Translations under genes and position numbers: made by a program
Shown: positions 16,295 to 24,006 of the stretch, one piece after another
Layout: each line of letters begins with the position of its first letter
How positions within the stretch are numbered: the stretch's first letter is position 1
The notes under the pieces: model-generated
Seen by the model: only the letters and a program-made list of their open reading frames with translations
Databases searched by the model: none
Told to the model about the DNA's origin: nothing
Assembly (NCBI GenBank): GCA_000277545.1
Contig: AKXM01000022.1
Coordinates: forward strand, 1-40,439
From: Enterobacter sp. Ag1
Lineage (GTDB): Bacteria; Pseudomonadota; Gammaproteobacteria; Enterobacterales; Enterobacteriaceae
Direction: 5' to 3'
DNA: 40,439 nt

Positions 16295-17671
16295 TTAACT
16301 TACCTTCGTCTGTAAAATACCCTGAGATTCCAGGCGGCGAGCGGCCTGCAAACACACGTCTTCCCGCCAGGGTGCGGCAATTAATTGCACGCCAATCGGT
16401 AAACCGCTGGCCGCGACCAGCGGGGTGCTGACAACCGGTAATCCCAGGAAAGAGATTGGCTGCGTCAGGATGCCCATGCTGGCTTTGACCGGGATATCTT
16501 GCCCGTTGATATGCATGGTTTGCTGCCCGATAAGCGTGGCGCAGCATGGCGTGGCGGGGGCAACAAGCAGATCAAAATGGTCAAACAGCGGCAGCGTGCG
16601 ATCGCGGAACCAGGCCCGGAAGCGCTGAGCCTGGGTGTACCAGGCCGACGGCGTCATGGCCCCCGCCAGCAGGCGTTCGCGCGAGTTAGGTTCGAAGCGC
16701 TCAGGGCTGGTTCGCAGTGCGGGCAGGTACTGATTTCCCCCTTCGGCGGCGGTCAGCAAAAAAGCCGCCGAACGGGCGAGTTCGGCTTCCGGCATAGAAA
16801 CTTTTTCCGTAGCCTGGAGCGCTTTGGCTACCCGGCTAACGGCTTCTTTGGCATCCGCGTCACACCAGCTTTCAAAGAAACCCTCTAGCACCGCCACGCG
16901 AAGCGGCGTATCACGCTCAAGCGCTGCGCAAACCGGCTCAATGGCGCGCGAAGTCTGAAAAGGATCGCTACTGTCGTACCCTTGCAGCACATCGTAAACC
17001 GCCGCGACATCCTCCACGCTCCGAGCCAGCGGGCCGATATGGTCGAGGCTGGCGACAAAAGGATGGCTGCCGCCGCGCGACAGGCGGCCAAAAGTCGGCT
17101 TCAGGCCCACGAGCCCGCAAAGTGAAGACGGGACGCGAATGGAGCCGTTGGTGTCGGTGCCAAGGGTGAAGTTCACCATGCCCGCAGCTACAGCTGCCGC
17201 TGAGCCGCCGGACGAGCCGCCCGCAATACGCGACATATCGTGCGGGTTTTTGGTGGCTCCGTAATAACTGTTTTCCGTGGTGAAGCCGTAGGCATAGGCA
17301 TCCATATTCAACGCCCCGCTTAGCATTCCCCCCGCTTTTTGCAGCCGTGTAATAGCGAAGGCATCTTCAGAGGCCGCGGGTTGCCCGGCAAATAACTCCG
17401 CACCTGCAAGGGTTGTTACCCCTTTAATGTCGAAAAGATTTTTTACCGCGTAAGGCACGCCCGCGAGCGCTGGCAAAGGGCTGCCGCGACCGATCAGTTG
17501 GTCTACCGAGGTCGCCTCCTTCAGAAGACGATCCTGGGTGATTTCCGTAAAGGCATTAAGCTGCGGGTTTCGCTGCTCAATCTTTGCCAGCGTTTGCCGG
17601 GCCAGTTCGGTAGCTGAAAAATCTTTGTCCCGCAGTCCCTGCTGGATCTGTCGGATAGAAAGGGCGGTCAT
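16295..17671 (-). CDS. hpxY: Amidase-signature enzyme, AtzE family (HpxY)
   Basis: A 458-residue amidase of the amidase-signature family. The Ser-cisSer-Lys core is recognisable: GVPYAVKN carries the lysine (near residue 80) and RIAGGSSGGSAAAVAAG followed by TDTNGSIRVPSS carries the two serines. It resembles AtzE, the catalytic subunit of 1-carboxybiuret hydrolase, and GatA of the transamidosome. Its small partner is probably HpxX, encoded just upstream with an ATGA overlap, as with AtzG-AtzE and GatC-GatA. The substrate in the hpx pathway is not proven; a ureido acid such as oxalurate is a reasonable guess. Confidence 0.9.
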   Translation of the reverse strand: MTALSIRQIQQGLRDKDFSATELARQTLAKIEQRNPQLNAFTEITQDRLLKEATSVDQLIGRGSPLPALAGVPYAVKNLFDIKGVTTLAGAELFAGQPAASEDAFAITRLQKAGGMLSGALNMDAYAYGFTTENSYYGATKNPHDMSRIAGGSSGGSAAAVAAGMVNFTLGTDTNGSIRVPSSLCGLVGLKPTFGRLSRGGSHPFVASLDHIGPLARSVEDVAAVYDVLQGYDSSDPFQTSRAIEPVCAALERDTPLRVAVLEGFFESWCDADAKEAVSRVAKALQATEKVSMPEAELARSAAFLLTAAEGGNQYLPALRTSPERFEPNSRERLLAGAMTPSAWYTQAQRFRAWFRDRTLPLFDHFDLLVAPATPCCATLIGQQTMHINGQDIPVKASMGILTQPISFLGLPVVSTPLVAASGLPIGVQLIAAPWREDVCLQAARRLESQGILQTKVS

Positions 17672-17856
17672 AGCGTATAAACTCCGGCGGTTTCCTGGCG
17701 ATCGGCAAGCGGGAAGGCCATCAGCGGTCCAGCCATGGCCGCAATACGTGTCAGCTGCAACTCCAGCTCTTTGCGGCGCTCGTCGGTCAGCGGCACGGCG
17801 AGTAGTTGCTCCATCAGGACAATGTAGTGCTGCCAGTCAAAAGAAGATTGGTTCAT
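17668..17856 (-). CDS. hpxX: AtzG-like small subunit (DUF4089) HpxX
   Basis: A 62-residue protein starting MNQSSFDWQHYIVLMEQLLA and ending ADRQETAGVYTL. It has the two-helix layout and hydrophobic pattern (LTDERRKELELQLTRIAAMAGPLMAFPL) of DUF4089/AtzG, a GatC-like protein that wraps the AtzE amidase. Its TGA overlaps the hpxY start by two bases and hpxW ends 11 bases upstream, so it is translated within hpxWXYZ. I chose the ATG at 17856 over a longer upstream reading, since that extension would run into hpxW and is not conserved. Confidence 0.85.
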   Translation of the reverse strand: MNQSSFDWQHYIVLMEQLLAVPLTDERRKELELQLTRIAAMAGPLMAFPLADRQETAGVYTL

Positions 17857-17867
17857 TGGTATTTTCC

Positions 17868-19451
17868 TCAAAAGCCTGCGGCGCTGCCGTTGCTGCGCGG
17901 ATCCCACGCACCTTCGAGCATGCCATTGGTATGTCTGACGATGGCGCCGGCGTGGCCGACGATCTCGCTGAAGGCGGGGACTGTTTCTACCTCGTGTCCG
18001 AGGGCTTCAAGCGCGTTGACGGTGTCCTGGCTAAAGCGGCTCTCAAGCTTGAGGCTGTCGGAAACTTGCCCCCAGGTGCGGCCCAGCAGCCAGCGCGGCG
18101 CGCAAATGGCCTCCTGTAAACCGATGCCCTGAAGTACATAGCGGGTAAAGATTGTCGCCTGCGTCTGCGGCTGGCCGTCGCCGCCCATCGAGCCGTAAAC
18201 CAGCGTTCTGCCGTCGGCGAGCCTGGCTGCTGCCGGGTTCAGGGTGTGGAACGGTTTTTTGCCCGGCGCCAGCGCCAGCAGATGCTCTGCATCGAGGCTG
18301 AAAGATGCCCCGCGGTTTTGCCACAGCACGCCGCTTTGGGGTAGCACAACCCCGCTGCCGAATTCGTGATAAATACTTTGAATAAACGACACGGCCAGGC
18401 CATTCCCGTCAATGACGCCCATCCAGACCGTGTCGCCGGGGCCTTTACCTTTGCCCCACGGGGCGGCGCTTTGGTCATCAATTTTTGCGGCCAGCAGATC
18501 CAGCGCCTCGGGATCTAACAGGTTTTGTATTGAGGTCGCGATCAGGCGCGGGTCGGTGATGTGCTTGTCGCGCAGCGCAAAGGCTTTTTTAGTGGCTTCC
18601 ACGATGCGGTGTACGGTCTGAACTTCACTGGCGTTTGCCATCGACAGGCGGTCGGTAATGCCGAGGATCGCCAGCGAGACCAGCCCTTGCGTAGGCGGGG
18701 CGAGGTTAAAAACTTCCCCGGCCTGGTGCTCAAGGCGAAGCGGTTTGCTGCGGGTTGCCCGATGTGCGGCGAGGTCAGCCGCGGTGATTGGCAATCCCAG
18801 TTCGGCCAGCTCTTCGGCAATGATTGAAGCCAGCGGGCCGCGATAGAAACTGTCCAGGCCTTCTACGGTCATTCGCGTCAGGGTCCTGGCCAGCCGGGGC
18901 TGCGTGAAACGACTCCCGGTCGCGGGCACTTCACCGCGCTGCAGGAAAGTGTCGGCAAAACCTGGAATATCAACCAGCTCGACGTATTTGCTTTGTGTCG
19001 CGTTCGCCTGAGAGGCGGTGACCGGGATCCCGTCCGCCGCATAGCGAATAGCATCGGCCATCAGGCGGGAAAGCGGCATCTGCCCGCCGCCAAGCTCCGA
19101 TGACACTTTCAGTGCTTCTGCCCAGCCGCTCAGCGTGCCGGGCACGGTCAACGCAGCACGGGTGCCGCGATGGGGAATAGCGCGCGCTCCCCGGTAGAAA
19201 TCCAGTGACGCCAGCGATCCGGCGGCCCCGCTGGCGTCGATGGCCACAGGTTCCCCTTCAGGCGGAACAATCAGCCAGAATCCATCCCCGCCTATACCGT
19301 TCATATGGGGATAAACCACCGCGATAGTGGCGGCTGCGGCGACCATCGCTTCAACGGCATCACCGCCCTGGCGCAGCACAGACAGCGCACTTTCAGAAGC
19401 CAGATGATGGGGCGTCACCGCCATGCCTCCGGGGGCCATATTGCTTTGCAT
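17868..19451 (-). CDS. hpxW: Oxamate amidohydrolase (gamma-glutamyltranspeptidase-like) HpxW
   Basis: A 527-residue Ntn-hydrolase of the gamma-glutamyltranspeptidase family. The self-cleavage and catalytic threonine is T341 in GPGDTVWMGV; NGIGGDGFWL near residue 51 and the SMGGDGQPQTQ motif are family signatures. There is no export signal, which fits the Klebsiella HpxW oxamate amidohydrolase (oxamate to oxalate and ammonia) rather than a periplasmic glutathione enzyme. It leads the minus-strand hpxWXYZ operon and is preceded by a sigma-54-type promoter 47 bases upstream. Other methionines at residues 5 and 10 could be starts. Confidence 0.9.
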   Translation of the reverse strand: MQSNMAPGGMAVTPHHLASESALSVLRQGGDAVEAMVAAAATIAVVYPHMNGIGGDGFWLIVPPEGEPVAIDASGAAGSLASLDFYRGARAIPHRGTRAALTVPGTLSGWAEALKVSSELGGGQMPLSRLMADAIRYAADGIPVTASQANATQSKYVELVDIPGFADTFLQRGEVPATGSRFTQPRLARTLTRMTVEGLDSFYRGPLASIIAEELAELGLPITAADLAAHRATRSKPLRLEHQAGEVFNLAPPTQGLVSLAILGITDRLSMANASEVQTVHRIVEATKKAFALRDKHITDPRLIATSIQNLLDPEALDLLAAKIDDQSAAPWGKGKGPGDTVWMGVIDGNGLAVSFIQSIYHEFGSGVVLPQSGVLWQNRGASFSLDAEHLLALAPGKKPFHTLNPAAARLADGRTLVYGSMGGDGQPQTQATIFTRYVLQGIGLQEAICAPRWLLGRTWGQVSDSLKLESRFSQDTVNALEALGHEVETVPAFSEIVGHAGAIVRHTNGMLEGAWDPRSNGSAAGF

Positions 19452-19496
19452 ATTTTTCTTCTCTTGCAGGAAATCCGCTCGGGTAGGGGAGTCAGA

Positions 19497-19513
19497 AGCA
19501 AGAGATGTTCCAG
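19497..19513 (-). promoter_or_regulatory. Sigma-54 promoter ahead of hpxW
   Basis: On the minus strand CTGGAAC-ATCTC-TTGCT has the invariant GG and GC pairs ten bases apart (the -24/-12 elements), with one change from the TGGCAC consensus. The -12 element is about 47 bases before the hpxW ATG. It lies between the divergent hpxW and hpxU. Confidence 0.7.
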
Positions 19514-19573
19514 GTTGACGAAGATCGTTTCACTGTGTCAGGCTTTGATGAAACAAAAGTTGCAGGAGTCGGC

Positions 19574-20413
19574 ATGAAACAGTTAGACGAGCGGTTGCGG
19601 GCGTCATGGGCGCTCTTTTCCCCGCAGGAGCAGCGCGTGGCCTCGTTCATCGTTGACCACTTTGATGACTTGATCAGCTACAACAGCGCCGAGTTGGCGC
19701 GGCTTTCAGGCGTGTCCAAGGCCACCGTGAGCCGCCTGTTTAAGCGCTTAGGTTACGAGCGCTACAAAGATATGCGCGAAGAGCTGCGGACCCTGCGCCA
19801 GAGCGGGATGCCGCTGACGGAAAACCGCGATGCCGTGCAGGGCAACACGCTGCTGGCGCGTCATTACAAGCAGGAAATGGCGAACCTTACTCAACTGGTG
19901 AATCAGCTGGAAGCGGGCCCGTTTGCCGAAGTGGTCAAGGCCCTTGTGACCGGAAAACGGCTGTTTATCATTGGGATGCGAAACTCCTGGCCGGTGGCGA
20001 TGCACTTGCGCCAGCAGCTTTTGCAGGTGCGCAGCGGCGTACATCTGCTCCCGCAGCCGGGGCAGACGCTGGCGGAAGAGCTGGTGGATATCGGTCCGGA
20101 AGATTGCGTCGTCACCGTGGCGTTTCGCCGCAGGCCGCGCATTATCAAGCCACTGCTCACCAGTTTACAGCAGCGCGGTATACCGCTGGTGATGCTGAGC
20201 GAACCGGGTTCGGCGGTGCTGGCAAGTTATCCTGGTTGGCATTTGAGCGCGCCGCTCGACAGCGTATCGGCGTTTGACAGCTACAGCAGCGCCATGAGCC
20301 TGGTGAATTTACTGGCTAACGCGGTGCTGCATGAATCATTGACCAGTGGGCGTCAGCGTATCCATAATATCGCTGAATTGTATACAGAGCTGGACGAGCT
20401 CGAACAGCGTTAA
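19574..20413 (+). CDS. hpxU: RpiR/MurR-family transcriptional regulator HpxU
   Basis: A 279-residue regulator with an N-terminal HTH (about residues 1-77; YNSAELARLSGVSKATVSRL is the recognition region) and a C-terminal SIS (sugar isomerase-like) ligand domain (about 120-260). I placed the start at the ATG at 19574, which has AGGAG at 19564-19568; an in-frame ATG at 19505 lies inside the hpxW promoter and lacks such a site. The gene lies between the divergent hpxWXYZ operon and hpxJK and is probably their local regulator, with a pathway intermediate as ligand; neither has been shown here. Confidence 0.87.
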   Translation: MKQLDERLRASWALFSPQEQRVASFIVDHFDDLISYNSAELARLSGVSKATVSRLFKRLGYERYKDMREELRTLRQSGMPLTENRDAVQGNTLLARHYKQEMANLTQLVNQLEAGPFAEVVKALVTGKRLFIIGMRNSWPVAMHLRQQLLQVRSGVHLLPQPGQTLAEELVDIGPEDCVVTVAFRRRPRIIKPLLTSLQQRGIPLVMLSEPGSAVLASYPGWHLSAPLDSVSAFDSYSSAMSLVNLLANAVLHESLTSGRQRIHNIAELYTELDELEQR

Positions 20414-20425
20414 TGCTCCTCGACG

Positions 20426-20437
20426 GTGCAACTGCAC
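20426..20437. repeat. Inverted repeat between hpxU and hpxJ
   Basis: GTGCA-AC-TGCAC, a perfect short palindrome about 100 bases before the hpxJ sigma-54 promoter. Its half-sites are in the wrong order for NtrC (which needs GCAC...GTGC), so it may instead be bound by another regulator such as HpxU, or be chance. Confidence 0.35.
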
Positions 20438-20532
20438 AGTTCGGGTGAGCCAAAAGAGTTCATCGTTTTTACCCAAACCTGTTTTTCCGCGCTGGCTTAA
20501 GCCTGTCAGCCGGAAAAAATTTTGCCTGCGGC

Positions 20533-20548
20533 TGGCACATTAGTTGCA
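20533..20548 (+). promoter_or_regulatory. Sigma-54 promoter of hpxJK
   Basis: CTGGCAC-ATTAG-TTGCA matches the sigma-54 consensus TGGCAC-N5-TTGCW exactly. The -12 element lies about 53 bases before the hpxJ start. This implies transcription that depends on an enhancer-binding protein, most simply NtrC under nitrogen limitation. Confidence 0.85.
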
Positions 20549-20599
20549 AAAGATGATTATAAGAATCTTTTGTTTCAATCTCAGACTCAAGGAATCGCC

Positions 20600-21841
20600 A
20601 TGTTTGATATTCAGCAGTTTTCCCAGATCAACCCGCCGCACCGTTTGCTGATGGGGCCAGGCCCGATCAATGCCGATCCGCGCGTGCTGCGTGCCATGGC
20701 GAGCCAGCTTATCGGCCAGTATGACCCGGTGATGACGGGATATATGAATGAGGTGATGGTGCTGTACCGCGAGCTCTTCCGCACCGAAAACAAATGGACG
20801 ATGCTGGTGGACGGCACTTCCCGCGCCGGGATCGAGGCCATTTTGCTGTCGGCTATTCGCCCTGGCGATAAAGTGCTTGTGCCAGTGTTTGGCCGTTTTG
20901 GTCACCTGCTGTGTGAGATTGCCCGCCGCTGCCGCGCCGAAGTGCACACCATTGAAGTGCCGTGGGGCGAAGTATTCAGCCCGCAGCAAATCGAAGACGC
21001 CATCAAAGTGGTAAAACCTCGCCTGCTACTGACCGTGCAGGGCGATACTTCCACCACGATGCTGCAGCCGCTGGCTGAACTGGGGGAGATCTGCCGCCGC
21101 CACGGCGTGCTGTTCTACACCGATGCTACAGCATCGTTTGGCGGGAACGAACTGCTCACCGATGCCTGGGGACTGGATGCCGTTTCCGCCGGATTGCAGA
21201 AGTGCCTGGGCGGCCCGTCAGGCAGCTCACCGGTCACCCTTAGTCCGAAAATGGAAGAGGCCATTCGCCGCCGTAAATGCGTGGAAGAAGGCATTCGCAC
21301 TGCCGCCCATCAGGACGGGGACGAAGAGATGATCTACTCCAACTACTTCGATCTGGGCATGATCATGGACTACTGGGGGCCGGAACGTCTGAATCACCAC
21401 ACCGAAGCGACGAGCATGCTGTTTGCTGCCCGTGAGTGCGCCCGCGTGATCCTTGAAGAAGGTCTGGACGTCGGTATTGCCCGCCATGAGCTGCACGGCA
21501 GGGCGATGGTGGCGGGGATCCAGGGCATGGGGCTGGAAACTTTCGGCGATCTTGACCACAAGATGAACAACGTCCTCGGCGTGGCTATCCCGGCGCAGGT
21601 TCACGGCGAAGAGGTTCGTAAGCTGCTGCTGGAAGATTTCCATATCGAGATCGGCACCTCCTTCGGCCCGCTGCAGGGCAAAATCTGGCGCATCGGCACC
21701 ATGGGCTACAACGCACGCAAAGACTGCGTGCTGCAAACGCTCACCGCGCTGGAAGCGGTGCTTAACCGTCTCGGCTTTAAAAGCGTGCAGGGTGAAGCGA
21801 TGCAGGCAGCGTGGAACGTTTACGCGCAGGGGGCCCGCTAA
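20600..21841 (+). CDS. hpxJ: Ureidoglycine-glyoxylate aminotransferase HpxJ
   Basis: A 413-residue PLP enzyme of the class V (alanine-glyoxylate type) aminotransferases. The PLP lysine is K201 in SAGLQKCLGGPSG, and D175 in FYTDATASF contacts the pyridine ring. The N-terminus PPHRLLMGPGPINADPRVL is typical of the group. In Klebsiella this enzyme transaminates ureidoglycine with a 2-oxo acid acceptor to give oxalurate and an amino acid. GGAA and the ATG at 20600 define the start; a longer frame from 20522 includes the promoter. Its TAA overlaps the hpxK ATG by one base (TAATG). Confidence 0.93.
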   Translation: MFDIQQFSQINPPHRLLMGPGPINADPRVLRAMASQLIGQYDPVMTGYMNEVMVLYRELFRTENKWTMLVDGTSRAGIEAILLSAIRPGDKVLVPVFGRFGHLLCEIARRCRAEVHTIEVPWGEVFSPQQIEDAIKVVKPRLLLTVQGDTSTTMLQPLAELGEICRRHGVLFYTDATASFGGNELLTDAWGLDAVSAGLQKCLGGPSGSSPVTLSPKMEEAIRRRKCVEEGIRTAAHQDGDEEMIYSNYFDLGMIMDYWGPERLNHHTEATSMLFAARECARVILEEGLDVGIARHELHGRAMVAGIQGMGLETFGDLDHKMNNVLGVAIPAQVHGEEVRKLLLEDFHIEIGTSFGPLQGKIWRIGTMGYNARKDCVLQTLTALEAVLNRLGFKSVQGEAMQAAWNVYAQGAR

Positions 21842-23100
21842 TGGGCGCGCCGCTTATGGATGCTAACTATGCCGCGGTAGCCGCCCAGCGCGTCATGGAC
21901 AGGGCTGACCAGCTAGCTGCTATCAGCGAAAGCGCGGGCCAACTGACCCGGGTTTACCTTTCGGTGCAACATTTGCGGGCGAATCAGCTGGTCGCTGGCT
22001 GGATGGAACAGCTCGGCATGACGACCTGGCAGGACGCTGTCGGCAATATTTGTGGGCGTTACGAAGGCAGGCAAGAAGGCGCGCAGGCGATTTTGCTGGG
22101 GTCCCATCTTGATACGGTGCGCAATGCGGGCCGCTACGATGGGATGCTCGGCGTGCTGTGTGCCCTGGAAGTGGTCGCGTGCCTTTATCAAAACAATATC
22201 CAGCTCGAGCAGGCCATCGAAATTGTCGGTTTTGGCGATGAAGAAGGCACCCGCTTTGGGGTTACCCTGCTGGGGAGCCGAGGCATCACCGGCAGTTGGC
22301 CGGCGCATTGGCTGAGCTGTGAAGATGCCAGCGGCGTCAGCGTGGCGCAGGCCATGACGATTGCCGGTCTGGATCCGACGCGTATTGCCAGCGCGGAGCG
22401 GCCAAAAAGCGATTTCAGCGCTTACCTTGAGCTGCATATCGAGCAGGGACCGGTGCTGGAAGAGCAGGGCCTTGCGCTGGGCGTGGTCACGGCCATTAAC
22501 GGTGCCCGTCGCCTGAACTGCAGCTTTACCGGCCATGCGGGCCATGCGGGGACGGTGCCAATGGCGCTGCGCAAAGATGCGCTGGCCGCCGCTGCCGAAT
22601 GGATGACCTTTATTGAATCCGCCACGCGCCGCCACGGCCCCGACGAAGTTGCCACGGTGGGAACGTTAAGCTGCGCGCCAGGCGCGGTGAACGTCATCCC
22701 TGGCGACGTTCAGCTTACGCTGGACATTCGCAGCCCGCGTGACGAAAGCCTGGCGAGTTTGTTAGGCCAGCTTCTTGCCGAAGGGGAAGCGATTGCCGCC
22801 CGTCGCGGTATGCAGTTTACCGCAGAAGCCTACTACGCTATTCCGGCCACGCCGTGTGATGCGGCGTTGCAGGCAACGCTAACGCAGGCGGTGAGCGAAG
22901 TTCAGGGGCGGAGCCTGTCGTTGTCAAGCGGCGCAGGGCACGACGCCATTGCCATCGCCGAGCGTTGGCCGAGCGCTATGCTGTTTGTTCGCTGCGAGAA
23001 GGGTATCAGCCATCATCCGGCGGAATCCGTCATGGAAAGCGACGTGGCCCTTGCCGTTCAGGCTTTGACTGGCGCCGTGACTGTGCTGGCGGAACAATAA
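21841..23100 (+). CDS. hpxK: Allantoate amidohydrolase HpxK
   Basis: A 419-residue M20-family metallohydrolase that converts allantoate to ureidoglycine, CO2 and ammonia. Metal ligands are visible in LLGSHLDTVRNAGRYDG (H89, D100), GFGDEEGTRFG (E134/E135) and LELHIEQGPVLE; the closing SGAGHDA and GISHHPAE motifs are typical of allantoate/ureidoglycolate amidohydrolases. It is co-translated with hpxJ through a TAATG overlap, which pairs the producer and consumer of the unstable ureidoglycine. The frame also continues upstream within hpxJ, which I treat as chance. Confidence 0.93.
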   Translation: MGAPLMDANYAAVAAQRVMDRADQLAAISESAGQLTRVYLSVQHLRANQLVAGWMEQLGMTTWQDAVGNICGRYEGRQEGAQAILLGSHLDTVRNAGRYDGMLGVLCALEVVACLYQNNIQLEQAIEIVGFGDEEGTRFGVTLLGSRGITGSWPAHWLSCEDASGVSVAQAMTIAGLDPTRIASAERPKSDFSAYLELHIEQGPVLEEQGLALGVVTAINGARRLNCSFTGHAGHAGTVPMALRKDALAAAAEWMTFIESATRRHGPDEVATVGTLSCAPGAVNVIPGDVQLTLDIRSPRDESLASLLGQLLAEGEAIAARRGMQFTAEAYYAIPATPCDAALQATLTQAVSEVQGRSLSLSSGAGHDAIAIAERWPSAMLFVRCEKGISHHPAESVMESDVALAVQALTGAVTVLAEQ

Positions 23101-23126
23101 AAAAACCGGCCTGAACAGGCCGGTTT
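23098..23126. terminator. Bidirectional terminator between hpxK and yafV
   Basis: AAACCGGCCTG and CAGGCCGGTTT form an eleven-base stem with an AA loop. On the minus strand it is followed by seven or more T residues, so it is a strong terminator for yafV and a weaker one for hpxK. Confidence 0.9.
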
Positions 23127-23142
23127 CTGCGTACTTTCATTC

Positions 23143-23913
23143 TTAAAGGCTGAAAGGATCGGCATCCTGCCAGGCCGGGAATTTCTCCCGGTACTCCCGC
23201 AGCGCAATCAGCGAAAGATCGGCATCAAGTCGTGCCGCCTGGTGAGGTTCAACGCTCGCCAGGATCTCGCCCTGCGGGCTGATGATCCGGCTGTCGCCCC
23301 GGTAATGGTGGCCGTTGCCGTCGGTGCCCACGCGATTGCAGCCTGCCACATAAGCCTGGTTCTCAATGGCGCGCGCCTGCAGCAGGCTTTGCCAGTGCAG
23401 AGAGCGCGGCGCGGGCCAGTTGGCGACGTACAGCGCCAGATCGTAGTCATTGCGATTGCGGGACCACACCGGGAAGCGCAGGTCGTAGCAAACCAGCGGT
23501 AAAATACGCCAGCCTTTCCACTCAATAATCACGCGTTCTTCCCCGGCCTGATAATGATGATGCTCATCGGCCATGCGGAACAGGTGGCGCTTATCGTAGA
23601 AATGCACTTTGCCGTCCGGCTGAACCAGCAGGAAGCGGTTCACCGGCCCACGTTCGGTTTGCAGAGCGGCGCTGCCGGCGATCATCGCCTGCGTTTGCTG
23701 GGCTTTGAACTGCATCCAGTCAATCACTTCCTGTTCCGGCATTGACTGCACGGCGGCTTCCATCGCAAAGCCGGTGGTGAACATTTCCGGCAGAATAATC
23801 AGGTCACGCCCGCGCACGCCCTCCAGCAGCACATCAAAATGACGCAGGTTCGCGGCACCATCCATCCAGACGAGCGGTTGTTGCAGAACGGAAACTTTCA
23901 GACCAGACACCAT
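23143..23913 (-). CDS. yafV: Omega-amidase YafV (nitrilase superfamily)
   Basis: A 256-residue carbon-nitrogen hydrolase with the E-K-C triad: E43 in LPEMFTTGFAME, K108 in YDKRHLF and C142 in LVCYDLRFP. The E. coli orthologue hydrolyses 2-oxoglutaramate and related omega-amides and is thought to repair by-products of glutamine transamination. I placed the start at 23913 (MVSGLKVSVLQQPLVW), matching the family N-terminus; a longer frame to 23991 runs into the fadE terminator. It marks the return to the E. coli gene order after the hpx block. Confidence 0.94.
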   Translation of the reverse strand: MVSGLKVSVLQQPLVWMDGAANLRHFDVLLEGVRGRDLIILPEMFTTGFAMEAAVQSMPEQEVIDWMQFKAQQTQAMIAGSAALQTERGPVNRFLLVQPDGKVHFYDKRHLFRMADEHHHYQAGEERVIIEWKGWRILPLVCYDLRFPVWSRNRNDYDLALYVANWPAPRSLHWQSLLQARAIENQAYVAGCNRVGTDGNGHHYRGDSRIISPQGEILASVEPHQAARLDADLSLIALREYREKFPAWQDADPFSL

Positions 23914-23973
23914 CGGCAGCCTCTTAGCAGAATATTTCATCCACTGTAGCACGAGAAAACGTGCTTTTGTTGG

Positions 23974-24001
23974 CAATAAAAAACCCCTCATAAGAGGGGT
24001 T
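23974..24001 (-). terminator. Intrinsic terminator of fadE
   Basis: AACCCCTC and GAGGGGTT form an eight-base stem with an ATAA loop; on the minus strand it is followed by a run of six T residues. It lies directly after the fadE stop. Confidence 0.88.
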
Positions 24002-24006
24002 AATGG

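Noticed and set aside
20424..20440. Possible NtrC enhancer ahead of hpxJ
   Set aside because: The half-sites are GTGCA...TGCAC at a 2-base gap, the reverse order and wrong spacing compared with the NtrC pattern GCAC-N5-GTGC.
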